64,000 nucleotides of DNA from contig JAPFFF010000008.1 in NCBI GenBank assembly GCA_039105265.1, positions 3,348,001 through 3,412,000 on the forward strand, read 5' to 3'. Positions 37,144 through 47,577 of this stretch are shown here, piece by piece. The first letter of the stretch is position 1; every line of letters starts with the position of its first letter. The notes under the pieces were generated by a model. It worked only from the letters and a program-made list of their open reading frames with translations, searched no databases and had not been told where the DNA came from. Origin of the DNA: Tritrichomonas musculus. Lineage: Eukaryota; Parabasalia; Tritrichomonadida; Tritrichomonadidae. Made by a program: the position numbers and the translations under genes.

Positions 37144-39630
37144 ATGACAGAATTTAATAAAGGAAATAAATCAAATATGCCTGATATTGAATCAGTGTAC
37201 TTTACTACAGTTAATGAAAATGGAAGTCAAGATTACCTTCCTGAAGCACCAAATACTGAAAATAACGATCAACCAACACGCCCAGTAGTAAGATATTCAC
37301 ATAAAAGAGTGAAAGAAGTTAGAAAAAAAATATATCCAAAACAATTAGGAAAAACTCACACAGTTGGAACAGTTATGGGAGTTCTATCACCATGCTTTGT
37401 TAACATAGTAAATATCATTTACTTTGCACGTCTTCCTTTTGTTGTTGGAACAGCTGGCGGAATGGCAACACTTATTGGCTTTTTAGTATCTACAATTCTT
37501 GTTTTGATTACTGTTTTCTCATTATCAGCAATGGCTACAAACGGAGAAGTAGAATCTGGCGGATCTTATTATTTATTATCGAGAACAATAGGTCCGGAAA
37601 TTGGAGGATCTTGTGGAATATGCCTTGCTGTTGCATCTTTAATAGGAGCAGCACAAGCATGCCTTGGTATGCTGGAAACAATTGTTATTTTATACTCTCC
37701 TTTTACGTGCTTTAAAAGCATGATATGGGATGTTCGGATTTTTTCATCAATCGCAGCAATAATTTTCGCTTTTTTAGCAAACTATGGTTTTTCAGTTCGA
37801 ATGATAGTGTTTGTAGCAATTTGGATTGGTGTAATAATGTATTTCGTTGGCTTAATTTTTCCTCAATATACAAAATCCAAAGATATTTTGCATTGTTCGC
37901 GCCAAAGGTTCATTGATAATTTAACACCTGATAAAGGGCTTACAATATATCATTTTTTCTACACTTTTTCAATCATTTTCCCAGGATTTGGTGGAATTTT
38001 AGCAGGATCCAATTCATCAGGAAGTTTAAAGCGACCGCAAGTTTCCATTCCTCTTGGAACAATTACTGCTCTCTTGCTCGGTGTTGTGATATATGTAGCA
38101 ACTGATGTCACTCTAACAGCTTGCCATCCACGCGATCAGCTTATCTCAACATGGAGCAGTCCAATTCAAGATGCATCCTTTTTAAACTGGTTTGTTTTTG
38201 CTGCATCAACGTGTTCATCTGTTGGTAAAGCTGTAACTGGTCTTGGGGCTGGACCAATGGTATTACGCACAATGGGTACGGATGGACTTATTCCTATATT
38301 TTTTAATAAATATTCACGTACTATTGGCTGTGTTGTAGCGGTAATTTTTTGCTTATGGGGAAATTTTAACAGCATTTCTTCTTTATCCTCCTCGCTTTTT
38401 CTATGCGTTTTTGCCTTTTTAAATTATGGCCTTTACCTTGCAAAACATGCCAAAGTTTTATCTTTTCGACCACATTTTAAATTTTATTTTCCAGAAATCG
38501 CACTTATTGCTGCCTTCACATGCGTAGCAGCCATGGTATTTATTAATTACATTACAGCAATTATTGCTTTTGTTTTATCTGCAATTTTTTACTATATTAC
38601 ATGGAACCGACAATTAGAATTACCTTGGGGTTCTTTATCACAATCAAATGCTTATTCCAAAGGTTTAAAAGCTGCGTTAAATCTTAGAAAAGTACCTCCC
38701 AATCCGAAACTTTATCGTCCAAATATCCTATTATTAATTGAAGGTCCTCCTTTAGATCACAGCACAACAATAAGTTTTTTGAACCAGATGCTTCATCAAA
38801 AAGGTCTCGCAATCGTTGCCCGCGTTTATAAAGAAGATACTCCTTTAACAAGCGTCATCAGTGAAAGGAAGAGATACTTCATCAAAATTTCATCAAAGAA
38901 AAAAAATAAACGCATTCATGTCTTTTATGAAACAGTTGTTGCAGCTACTTTTGAACAAGCTCTTTTAAAGATGATGCTTCTTAGTGGTCTTGGTAACATG
39001 AGAGCTAATGTAGCGTTTATTGAATTTGATGAAAAATTGGGAGATGAAACTGCTAATTTTATAAAAGATGTCCTTGATAGGAATTGGTCTATCGCTATCC
39101 TTAGAAATCCCGCAGTAATTGATGAAAATGGAACGATAGATTGTTGGTATTTGTCTGATGATGGAGGACTTGAACTTCTTCTTGCACATATATTAACTGG
39201 ATCTACTAAAACTTTGCGCGTTTTAACACTTGCTAGAGTTGACGATGGAGAAGATGTAGTTGAACTTAGAGCCTTTGTGAAGCATATTTTGAAGAAATAT
39301 AGAATCAGCGCGGAAGTTGTTGTTGTACCAATTTCTGTTACTCTGGCACCTTCATATCATTGTCAAGTTATATGGAGAGATGTTACCGTAAATGCTGGAA
39401 TAAGAGATGATGAATCTTGTAGGGAAAAGACACTTTATTTTATGAGAATTTCAGACGCAATTCGCGCTTATTCTTCTCATTCTGTTATTACTATTGTTTC
39501 ACTTCCGAAGCCGTTGGACTCTGTACCAAATTATATTTATATGAGATGGCTTCATTTGCTTTCACCAATTCATGCTCCTGTTCTCTTTGTTAGAGGGGAT
39601 GGAACAATGGCTCTCGGATGGCAACTTTAA
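37144..39630 (+). CDS. SLC12-type cation-chloride cotransporter
   Basis: An 828-residue membrane transporter. The cytosolic N-terminus (1-75) is followed by TM1 with the conserved GTVMGVLSPCFVNIVNIIYF and PFVVGTAGG (counterpart of GVMLFLRLxWIVGQAG). LSAMATNGEVESGGSYYLLS and RTIGPEIGGSCGICLAVAS come next (family GGxYYLISRSLGPEFGGSIG). About 12 membrane helices run to residue 500. The C-terminal cytosolic domain starts around NPKLYRPNILLLIEGPPLDH. These are family marks of Na-K-Cl and K-Cl cotransporters, which move cations with chloride and set cell volume. The extracellular loop between TM5 and TM6 is short and lacks the four-cysteine loop of KCCs, so the ion type is open. Shorter than the animal proteins (about 1000-1200). 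Confidence 0.9.
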   Translation: MTEFNKGNKSNMPDIESVYFTTVNENGSQDYLPEAPNTENNDQPTRPVVRYSHKRVKEVRKKIYPKQLGKTHTVGTVMGVLSPCFVNIVNIIYFARLPFVVGTAGGMATLIGFLVSTILVLITVFSLSAMATNGEVESGGSYYLLSRTIGPEIGGSCGICLAVASLIGAAQACLGMLETIVILYSPFTCFKSMIWDVRIFSSIAAIIFAFLANYGFSVRMIVFVAIWIGVIMYFVGLIFPQYTKSKDILHCSRQRFIDNLTPDKGLTIYHFFYTFSIIFPGFGGILAGSNSSGSLKRPQVSIPLGTITALLLGVVIYVATDVTLTACHPRDQLISTWSSPIQDASFLNWFVFAASTCSSVGKAVTGLGAGPMVLRTMGTDGLIPIFFNKYSRTIGCVVAVIFCLWGNFNSISSLSSSLFLCVFAFLNYGLYLAKHAKVLSFRPHFKFYFPEIALIAAFTCVAAMVFINYITAIIAFVLSAIFYYITWNRQLELPWGSLSQSNAYSKGLKAALNLRKVPPNPKLYRPNILLLIEGPPLDHSTTISFLNQMLHQKGLAIVARVYKEDTPLTSVISERKRYFIKISSKKKNKRIHVFYETVVAATFEQALLKMMLLSGLGNMRANVAFIEFDEKLGDETANFIKDVLDRNWSIAILRNPAVIDENGTIDCWYLSDDGGLELLLAHILTGSTKTLRVLTLARVDDGEDVVELRAFVKHILKKYRISAEVVVVPISVTLAPSYHCQVIWRDVTVNAGIRDDESCREKTLYFMRISDAIRAYSSHSVITIVSLPKPLDSVPNYIYMRWLHLLSPIHAPVLFVRGDGTMALGWQL

Positions 39631-39896
39631 ATACATATTATATATACTGTATTTTATATTAAACTTTGTTTGCATTTGTTATATTTATCTTTTGCATTTG
39701 CCAAAATTTCTAAAAAAATAAAAAAACACATCAAATTTTTTTGATGCTTCAAAAAGGCAAAAGGCTAAATCTTGAAAATTATCTGTTTATTACAATTTAT
39801 AAAATTAAATATAAATTGATACTGTATTTTAAAGTAAGAAAATTGACATTTATAAACTGTTGAATTAAATTTATTTACAAAAAAAAAAAGATGTTT

Positions 39897-41072
39897 TCAT
39901 TGCAGATTGGATTCAGATTCATATTGTTGGCCTGTAGCTTTTGTAGGTGATCTAGTTTTACGATCAGGTGATCCATATTTAGCTTCATATTGTTGAATCT
40001 TACTCATCTCATAATGTGCAGTTCTTTGACCATTTTTCGGTTGTGCTCTTGCTTTAGATAATGTTCGACCAGATGAACGAGTTCTATTTGGCGATTTAAT
40101 TGGCGATCTTGCAGATGTACTTTGACTTGTTTGACCTTCTGCAGCTGTAGTGTTCTCGCTTTTTTCGGGTCCACCTTGTTGATACCAAAAATCTCCACGT
40201 TGATCAAGATAAATAAGAGCGTCTGCGACAAGTTGAGAAATCTTTTCATCTTCAGCTTTAGATTGCTCATCATCTTGAGCTTCATTCATCATGACTTTAA
40301 CTTCTTCTTGAAGTTCAAGAAGGTAATCATAATCAAGTTGAAGTTCACCTAAGTATTGTGCTTTTTCTGCAGGTACTTGAAGTGGTTCAACTTTTTCTGG
40401 AAGAAGAGCAGCAGTTTCCTGGAGTTTAGCTTCGTCAACTTGCTGCGTTGCAGTCTTTTCTTTGGGCATGTCAATAAGCGATTTACGTGGACGACTAACA
40501 GCAAAGTTTGGATTTGCTTGAAATAGGTTTTTACCATTAATGGCATCGAGAATTGCACTTTTACATTTGATAATTCCGTCTTTGAATCCTGACATATCTT
40601 TGCGAATATTAATACCACGCTGGAAGAAAACAAGAGCAAATTCAAATTCACCCATTGAAAAATAAGCTTCTGCTTTAGTTAATATAGCTCTTGGGTCGTT
40701 TGGATTTTTACTAAGAAAAGCGTCAACATCTTTAAGAGCATCTTCGGGCTGACCAACTTTAATATAAGAGTTTGCACGATCAATAAGAATTGATTGATCT
40801 TCCTTTTGTATATCCATTGCTTGAGAAAATGCATCAATTGCTCTACGATATTGTTGTGCTTGATATAACGTACGTCCTTCAGCGACAATAGCACGATATT
40901 CAAGATCTTGTGCCATTTCTCTTGTAATTGGCTTTCCTCGGTAAACTTTTTTGACAACAACTGTTTCACCTGTATCTTCATCGATCTTTGTTTCTTCTTG
41001 ATCTCTGCCAAGGAGCTTTATAGTTTGAGCAAGACGTTTCTCATAGGCATCATTATACTTGACATTGGACAT
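39897..41072 (-). CDS. TPR protein, TTC25/ODAD4-like (outer dynein arm docking)
   Basis: A 391-residue protein. Tetratricopeptide repeats occupy about 55-165: AEGRTLYQAQQYRRAIDAFS, ILIDRANSYIKVGQPEDALK and AYFSMGEFEFALVFFQRGIN. The last, together with the following KDMSGFKDGIIKCKSAILDAI, is close to the GDFEFALVFYHRGYKLRP..EFRLGIQKAQEAI block of TTC25. That protein docks outer dynein arms and is expected in a flagellate. Vertebrate TTC25 is longer (about 670), so this is a short version. The C-terminus is Ser/Arg/Lys-rich and disordered with SPxK-like sites. It is transcribed divergently from the gene at 41288 across a 215-base shared spacer containing several AACG/CGTT motifs, so the two may be co-regulated. 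Confidence 0.7.
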   Translation of the reverse strand: MSNVKYNDAYEKRLAQTIKLLGRDQEETKIDEDTGETVVVKKVYRGKPITREMAQDLEYRAIVAEGRTLYQAQQYRRAIDAFSQAMDIQKEDQSILIDRANSYIKVGQPEDALKDVDAFLSKNPNDPRAILTKAEAYFSMGEFEFALVFFQRGINIRKDMSGFKDGIIKCKSAILDAINGKNLFQANPNFAVSRPRKSLIDMPKEKTATQQVDEAKLQETAALLPEKVEPLQVPAEKAQYLGELQLDYDYLLELQEEVKVMMNEAQDDEQSKAEDEKISQLVADALIYLDQRGDFWYQQGGPEKSENTTAAEGQTSQSTSARSPIKSPNRTRSSGRTLSKARAQPKNGQRTAHYEMSKIQQYEAKYGSPDRKTRSPTKATGQQYESESNLQ

Positions 41073-41287
41073 TTGAGGATATTATATAAAATTTATTTTG
41101 AAACAAATAAATTCGTTAGAATTGATAAACTATATATAAACGGATATTTAAATTAAACCTAAACCGTTCTAATATTCACCATAAAACGAAAGATTTTTTA
41201 ACGAACATTTATATAACCCATATCTATCTATTTTATTAACTGTATATGGAAAAGAAACGTTAAGAAGTGAATTGTTATACTTAAGTA

Positions 41288-41971
41288 ATGAATCAAGAAG
41301 GAAGTGAGGCACAACCATCAATTACATCCCCTTATCCTCAAGACTCTATCTTTGCTTCATTTTTACCAGAAACATCTCCAAATGGCACAAGAAGGATTCA
41401 TCTTGACGATATTAAACAGAGCAAACTTGACGAAAAAGTGTCTGAAACAGTTGCTGAGCATGGCGGCTTAAATTACATACAAGCAAAATATGTTTCACAA
41501 TTATGTGAAGTTGTGGTTAATAACCCTGAATTATCGGAAGACTCTGCAAACAAACTACGCGATTTGCAACCAAAAGTTAAAAGCAATCTTCTTACAGAAA
41601 ATGAATTATATAGAAGAGCTCTTTGCATTTCTGTTGCATTTATTAAACGTTATAAGATGGTTCAAACTTTAGATGCTATCAAAAAAGAATATGCACAAAC
41701 ACCCAAATCAACAGGTTTTAGCAAAGCATCTGAACTTGAACGAACATTTGAAGGACTTTTCCAGACAGCAAGGGATTCAGAACAGACACCATTCAATACC
41801 AAGGCCAGGGCTTTCGAGAAAAAAGTATCTGAGCTCTATGAAGTACCTCCTGCATGGCTTGATGATACAGCAACAGTAAGATCTCCAAGATCAATGCGAT
41901 CTTGGAAAGCGAAACAATCAGCAAAATCATCTGCTGCTACAACTCCTAGATCAAGGAAGTCGCCGCATTGA
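41288..41971 (+). CDS. LisH-like small protein, divergent partner of the TPR gene
   Basis: A 227-residue hydrophilic, mostly helical protein. Residues about 108-136 (YRRALCISVAFIKRYKMVQT then LDAIKKEY) resemble a LisH dimerisation motif. The middle is helical, and the tail is Ser/Arg/Lys-rich (SPRSMRSWKAKQ, TTPRSRKSPH) like that of the neighbouring TPR protein. LisH proteins are frequent among microtubule and ciliary factors, and the shared promoter with a TTC25-like gene makes a flagellar role plausible, but that is inference. An ACGTTAA motif lies about 25 bases before the start. Confidence 0.6.
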   Translation: MNQEGSEAQPSITSPYPQDSIFASFLPETSPNGTRRIHLDDIKQSKLDEKVSETVAEHGGLNYIQAKYVSQLCEVVVNNPELSEDSANKLRDLQPKVKSNLLTENELYRRALCISVAFIKRYKMVQTLDAIKKEYAQTPKSTGFSKASELERTFEGLFQTARDSEQTPFNTKARAFEKKVSELYEVPPAWLDDTATVRSPRSMRSWKAKQSAKSSAATTPRSRKSPH

Positions 41972-42417
41972 TATTTTTGTATTTTCCCTTCCAGAGTATG
42001 AAATGTAATGAGCTTTAATAGATTTATTTTTTTTTATTATTAGTTAACTTATTTTAAAATTTTACTTTACGATCAATTACTACTTTGAGATTTGCTTTAT
42101 TAAAATGAATTGAAGCTTTTTTATCAAATTCGGTGCAAATTCGATTCCATTCGTTCATTGATCCTATAACCAAAATACGGAATACATTGAATTTTATATA
42201 TTCAATCTAATAACACAATATATAATAACAAATTTACTTTGCTACAAAAAGAAATTAAAGAAGCTTTTTATTTTTTTGAAAACATAAACAATTGAATATT
42301 CTTGAAAACAAAAGAATTTATACATAGTTATATATTTAATATCTCTAAGAAAATAAAGGCTAATTATTTTTGAATAACAAAAGATAGAAAAAAAATTAAA
42401 AATGGTATTAAACGATT
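41972..42417. other. Convergent spacer
   Basis: About 446 bases between converging genes, AT-rich, with no gene or repeat seen. Confidence 0.4.
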
Positions 42418-45400
42418 TCAATCATCTGGTTGAAAATCGTTGCTGTCATCATCTTCGATATCACCGATATCGTCGTCGTCGTCATCATCCATATCTGCCT
42501 CGAAATCATCAGAATCATTTCTCCTCTTTGCATTTCTCTGTCTAGTTTTCCTAATGGTTGAAATAGGTTGTTGATGATTCCGATAAGCATGATGATATGC
42601 AGCACCACCGTAAGGATCCATTTGAATTGCACCTGGACTAATCATTCCATTAACAACATGATGGCCAGTTTGTGCCATTTCTTGTGGATAGAAGTCATCA
42701 TCATAAAAATCTTCTTCTCTCATTCTATGCGTATTTTGAGGGGTATTTTGGTCGATTCCGATTTCTTGCATATCTAAAGGTCCTGATGGATTTAGGAATG
42801 ATTCGATGTTTTGCAATTTCTTTCTGGGTGCTTGTCCCATTTCAAAGTTGACTTTTTGGGTTGATGGGAATTGAAATGCAACTTTGCCATCATCAGGAAC
42901 AAATGAGTCTCGTTCTCCCTTCAAGTAAGCAAAGAGCTCATCTTCATTAAACAAAAATTCTGGTAATGATGATGTTGCTAGATTTCTCCTCTTTTTGACT
43001 CCATTAATAAAATCAATATCAGTTTGAGAAAGGAACTTTTTGAATCCATAACGTCTATCAATCAAAATAGACGTCATTGAATCAATTCCATGTTGGAGTA
43101 AACATTTGAGATACTTTTTAGTATGATAATCAGTCCATGTTGTCGTATCTTCTGATTCAACGGCATCTGGCATTTCATTGACTTTCTTAATTATTAGATT
43201 GATCAATTCTTCTCGAAATGCAATATCTTCACATTCTCGTACAAGAATATTTGTCCATGCTGTAAATCCTTTAGATGATTGAAGAACTTTTGGAGCTTTC
43301 TTCATATTATGGACATCTTTTGGTATAACAACTGATCCTTTCACTCTCTTATCGAGCAACTTCCTCAATCTGAGAGTGAATGTTTTCACTTCATATGTTT
43401 TCTTACTCATAATAGTTGTTTTTGCATGAAATGGAGTAAAGTCTTCATACGATGAATATTCAAATTTGAAATTCTTCATTACTGATAAAACGTTGTTGAA
43501 TTCAATTCCTGACCACCATTGGAATGTCATTGCAAAATCATCTAGCTTTGCAGTGATGATATCTGATCTCATCTTATTAATAATAGCTTGAACTCTTAAA
43601 TTAAATGGATCAAAATCACCATGATTAATGATTGCGTTATAGATATTAGCATCACTGTCTGTAACTGGTGGTATAAGGGTATCTATGTCAAAACTATCTT
43701 TTTGATTAAATGAACACCAACTTTTTGCGATTAATCTCATTTCTATTACAGATAAGAACAAAAATGCGTTTTCTTTTAATTCATCTCGAAGCTTTTTACA
43801 GCTATCAACTTCAAGTGCATAATCATGATCTTCTGGGAATACTTGAGACCAAGTATGTTTATTAGAACAAAGAAGCATTTCGAATTCGAAATCAGGTTCT
43901 TCAACCAAAACTCGACTAACAAGACAAGGCAAGTAAGTAATATTAGTTGGTTGCATAGCTCTGAATGCAAAAATAGTCAAACATACACAAAATCTTCGAA
44001 TTTGTTCAGTACTATGTTCTTGTAAGTTTTCTGATATTTGTTCCCATTCACCATAACCATATTTCTGGAAGATTTTGTATATCTTCATTGAAGCACTGTA
44101 ATCAATTAGAAGATCGCGTGATCGGCTGTGCTTTGTTCTTCTTGTTGGTGCTTCTAATGATACTGGAAATTGCTCTACAAATGAGTCATCGCTAAGATTG
44201 CTGCTGTAATCAATTCGCTCTTTTAACGGCTCTTCAAGAGAACTGAGACAATCGAGTGAGAAATCATGAACAATTGACGAAATGCTGTGTAAAGTATTAT
44301 CCAATGAAAGTTGGGTATCAATTGGAATTGAATTGATTTCGGGTGGTTTTTCGATTGGTTCGAGATTACTTTTCTGATATGATATATCTTCTAATGTTTT
44401 TGTTCCGAGTAAAGTTAACCACAAGCCTAGTTTTCTTTGTGCTCGAACAAACATCTCATGTTCATATGTTTGATATGTAATTAAACGTAAAACATCAACT
44501 TTTTGGGTCTGACCAATTCGATGGCACCTGGCTTGAGCTTGGAGATCGTTTTGTGGGTTCCAATCTGGATCAAATATGATTGCTGTGTTGGCAACAGTAA
44601 GATTTAACCCTTCTGAGCCTGCTCTTGTCGAAATTAAGAAAATGAATGCTTTTGAATTTTCGGCTGAAAATCGTTCGATAGCTTGAGTTTTATCAGTATC
44701 GTTCATTGAACCAATAAGGACTTCAGTTACATAGCCACTTAGTTGACAGAATTCGTTAAGTATTCTAATCAACTCGACTCTCTGGCTGAAAATAAGAACA
44801 CGATGACCTTCACGCGATAAAACACGAAGAAGTCTTGATAACCATTGGAATTTGGCGGAAACTGCCATTAATAGGTCCACTCTCTTAAGATGACCCATCT
44901 TCTTAGTATAATATTCTTCGGCTTCAGGAAGAAGGAATGGATGTGAACATATTTTTAATATTGCAATACCTTCATTTGAAGCATCCATTTCTTCTTCAGA
45001 TGTCTGAACACCTTTTAATCTCCAGAGTTTATGAAGCTTCGTTAAACGAACTAAATCGCGTTGAACCTGAGTTAATTGAACAAATGCAACTCTTTCATCT
45101 TTTGGAGCAATTGAATGCTCAACTTCTTGTAATGAACGACGAAGAAGATGTGGTTTAATCATATTTCTTGTTTCTAAAACTTGTTCATGAGTCATATCTT
45201 CGAGATCATTTTCTAGGAATTCTGGATCTTCTTCAAATTCTTTCGGTGATACAAATCTGAGCAAAGCCCAAAGTTCTTTTAACGAATTTTGAATTGGAGT
45301 ACCAGTTAAGATAATTCTTTGTAATGCATTAACAGAAGACATTGCATTATTTTTCTTTCCTTGTGAATTTTTGATACGATGCCCTTCATCAACGACAAAA

Positions 45401-47577
45401 ACTTGCCATGTAATTGATGAAATAAATTCAACATCTTTTAATAAAACATCATAGGATACGAGGAAAATATGAAAAGCATATGTGTTGGGAATTGGATGCC
45501 CAAGATCATCGAGAGCTGGAAATTGATGTTCTCTCATTATAGCACGTTGGGAAGGACCAGAATTGTATGGCAAATATTTCAAATCAGTCCATCTTTCTAT
45601 TTCATCGCACCATTGCTTGAACGTATTTGTTCTAACAGCAATTAAATATGGACCTTTCCATTCAGTATTTTTGTTTAAAAAGGTTAAAAATGATAAAAGT
45701 TGGATTGTTTTTCCAAGACCCATTTCATCAGCAAGAATTGATCCATGATGATGATCCCAACATTTAATAAGCCATTTTAATCCTTCAACTTGATAATCAC
45801 GCATTGTCTTGTTATCACCTTTTGAAGAAATTGTATATTTATCTGGAACAGGAAGAGTCTCTGGGTTTGGAACTTCGGGTTCACTTGCATTAATTCTAAC
45901 ACGGCTATTGAAATATTTATTTAATGTTTTTTCATCTGGAAGATCCCAATAGAAAAGGATAGTATTATCATAGGCAAAACGGAAGAGAAGCTCAGGACGA
46001 TCAGTTATATTATCCCTTCGATGAGCAACTGGATAAAGATAATCTGAATCTTCTGGAATATCTTCAAGTCCAAATGGAGCAGATTTGAAACGTTCAAGGT
46101 GGCCTTTAGCATTCGGAATAACAATAACAATACATTCAGGAACCCATTGACAAAGAGCTGGCGGACTCTCTTGAAACCTGACAAGATATTCAAGTCCACC
46201 ATCTTTTACTCGTGACATGAATACATGTTCTAAAAGATCTTCTGAGACAATAGACTGTTCTGCCTCAGGTATATCTTCTTCTTCAAAGTTAAGATATGAT
46301 TCGGAATCTTCATGTTTTGTTGACTTTCGATGTTCACGAAGTTGAGCTTTTCGATCAATAACAACTTCGTCACTATCTGGAACATAATCATCAGGAAGAT
46401 TTTCAAAATCTGTTTCATTTTCTGATGAAGATGAAAAGCTTCCTTCTTCTGAAGATGGAAGATCATCAACTGGCTCACCTTCATCATCATCATTGGTAAT
46501 GAAATTGTCATTATTGGAACTGGAATTATTAGTTTTTGGACGGCCTGGCTGGAGCCCCATATTTTTACGCATTAAAAGTTGGCACATTTGAAACTGCTGA
46601 AGTGGAGTAAGATGTGCTCCTGGAGGAAGGTTTTGTTTAAGTTGATTCATTAAAAGAATGTATGAACTACTTGGCATTTGGGGCGAATTTGGCATCATTT
46701 GCCCACGGACTGGATATTGACCTAATTGAGGAATACCAGGAATTTGATTATACATTTGGCCTGGAATTTGAGCTTGTATATTTGCTTGCTGTGGGAGAAC
46801 TACAGAAGAAGGATGAATGCTTTGCTGTTGCAAATGAGGATATTGAGTTTGCGGCTTTTGCTGCTGTTGCTGAAGGTTATGATACGGTGGCTGCTGTTGC
46901 TGATATGATGAATATTGATTTTGATTTGGCTGATTTTGAATATATTGGGTTTGCGGGTATTGCTGAAATTGATTCGGCGGAGGAATTTGACTTTTAGGTT
47001 GCTGTTGAGGAAAAATTTGTTGATATTGTTCTTGTTGCACATTTGGTTGCAAATGTGGTATTTGAGAGTATACTTGATGTGAATTAAAATCTGGCTGGCT
47101 GCTTTGTTGAGTTTGGCTTCCATATTGCGATGACGAAGAATTTTGAGGTAATGATGAGAATTGAATTGATGATTTAATTGATTGTTGCTGAATAGGTGGT
47201 GGAGAAGGGGGCTTTGGCTTTGGAGGAGGAAAATCATAATTATTCAATTGCGGAAATATTGGCGGAAACTGCTGCGTACGTTCCTGCTGCGGTTTGCTTT
47301 GCTGCTGAATTTGGTGAGAAGGGGATGAAGAAAAAAGGTTCATATCATTGTTGTTATTTAGAAAGACATTCGTATTTTGATTTGATAACAGAGATGATAT
47401 GTCATGCGAATTTGTTTGCGAAACTTGAGGAATGCTAGGCATCATACGTGAATGATTGTTATTATAATTTGAATTAAATAAACTCTGGTCTATATCAGAA
47501 AAAATCGAATTATTTGATTGCGCAATAGGATCATTTGGAAAGAAACTATGATTCATGGGGTTCTGATTGTTTGACAT
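42418..47577 (-). CDS. CHD1: CHD1-type chromatin remodelling ATPase
   Basis: A 1719-residue nuclear protein. The first 380 or so residues are Gln/Pro/Asn-rich and disordered, followed by an acidic Ser patch (GSFSSSSENETDFENLPDDY). Tandem chromodomains lie at about 440-590 (LEYLVRFQESPPALCQWVPE is part of one). The Snf2 ATPase starts with the MRDYQVEGLKWL motif and has ILADEMGLGKT (about 612-622), VVDEGHRIKN (about 728; DEGH rather than the usual CHD DEAH), LTGTPIQNSLKELWALL, STRAGSEGLNLTVANT and QAQARCHRIGQTQKVDV. A SANT/SLIDE-like DNA-binding region follows (YGEWEQISENL and beyond), then an acidic tail. Chromodomains plus Snf2 plus SANT define the CHD1/2 group, which spaces nucleosomes during transcription. 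The start is the first Met; a TTTAACGTC motif lies 15 bases upstream. Confidence 0.92.
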   Translation of the reverse strand: MSNNQNPMNHSFFPNDPIAQSNNSIFSDIDQSLFNSNYNNNHSRMMPSIPQVSQTNSHDISSLLSNQNTNVFLNNNNDMNLFSSSPSHQIQQQSKPQQERTQQFPPIFPQLNNYDFPPPKPKPPSPPPIQQQSIKSSIQFSSLPQNSSSSQYGSQTQQSSQPDFNSHQVYSQIPHLQPNVQQEQYQQIFPQQQPKSQIPPPNQFQQYPQTQYIQNQPNQNQYSSYQQQQPPYHNLQQQQQKPQTQYPHLQQQSIHPSSVVLPQQANIQAQIPGQMYNQIPGIPQLGQYPVRGQMMPNSPQMPSSSYILLMNQLKQNLPPGAHLTPLQQFQMCQLLMRKNMGLQPGRPKTNNSSSNNDNFITNDDDEGEPVDDLPSSEEGSFSSSSENETDFENLPDDYVPDSDEVVIDRKAQLREHRKSTKHEDSESYLNFEEEDIPEAEQSIVSEDLLEHVFMSRVKDGGLEYLVRFQESPPALCQWVPECIVIVIPNAKGHLERFKSAPFGLEDIPEDSDYLYPVAHRRDNITDRPELLFRFAYDNTILFYWDLPDEKTLNKYFNSRVRINASEPEVPNPETLPVPDKYTISSKGDNKTMRDYQVEGLKWLIKCWDHHHGSILADEMGLGKTIQLLSFLTFLNKNTEWKGPYLIAVRTNTFKQWCDEIERWTDLKYLPYNSGPSQRAIMREHQFPALDDLGHPIPNTYAFHIFLVSYDVLLKDVEFISSITWQVFVVDEGHRIKNSQGKKNNAMSSVNALQRIILTGTPIQNSLKELWALLRFVSPKEFEEDPEFLENDLEDMTHEQVLETRNMIKPHLLRRSLQEVEHSIAPKDERVAFVQLTQVQRDLVRLTKLHKLWRLKGVQTSEEEMDASNEGIAILKICSHPFLLPEAEEYYTKKMGHLKRVDLLMAVSAKFQWLSRLLRVLSREGHRVLIFSQRVELIRILNEFCQLSGYVTEVLIGSMNDTDKTQAIERFSAENSKAFIFLISTRAGSEGLNLTVANTAIIFDPDWNPQNDLQAQARCHRIGQTQKVDVLRLITYQTYEHEMFVRAQRKLGLWLTLLGTKTLEDISYQKSNLEPIEKPPEINSIPIDTQLSLDNTLHSISSIVHDFSLDCLSSLEEPLKERIDYSSNLSDDSFVEQFPVSLEAPTRRTKHSRSRDLLIDYSASMKIYKIFQKYGYGEWEQISENLQEHSTEQIRRFCVCLTIFAFRAMQPTNITYLPCLVSRVLVEEPDFEFEMLLCSNKHTWSQVFPEDHDYALEVDSCKKLRDELKENAFLFLSVIEMRLIAKSWCSFNQKDSFDIDTLIPPVTDSDANIYNAIINHGDFDPFNLRVQAIINKMRSDIITAKLDDFAMTFQWWSGIEFNNVLSVMKNFKFEYSSYEDFTPFHAKTTIMSKKTYEVKTFTLRLRKLLDKRVKGSVVIPKDVHNMKKAPKVLQSSKGFTAWTNILVRECEDIAFREELINLIIKKVNEMPDAVESEDTTTWTDYHTKKYLKCLLQHGIDSMTSILIDRRYGFKKFLSQTDIDFINGVKKRRNLATSSLPEFLFNEDELFAYLKGERDSFVPDDGKVAFQFPSTQKVNFEMGQAPRKKLQNIESFLNPSGPLDMQEIGIDQNTPQNTHRMREEDFYDDDFYPQEMAQTGHHVVNGMISPGAIQMDPYGGAAYHHAYRNHQQPISTIRKTRQRNAKRRNDSDDFEADMDDDDDDDIGDIEDDDSNDFQPDD

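Noticed and set aside
46662-46997. 111-codon plus-strand frame opposite the CHD1 gene
   Set aside because: Antisense of the Gln-rich region, where CAA/CAG codons give stop-free complementary frames.
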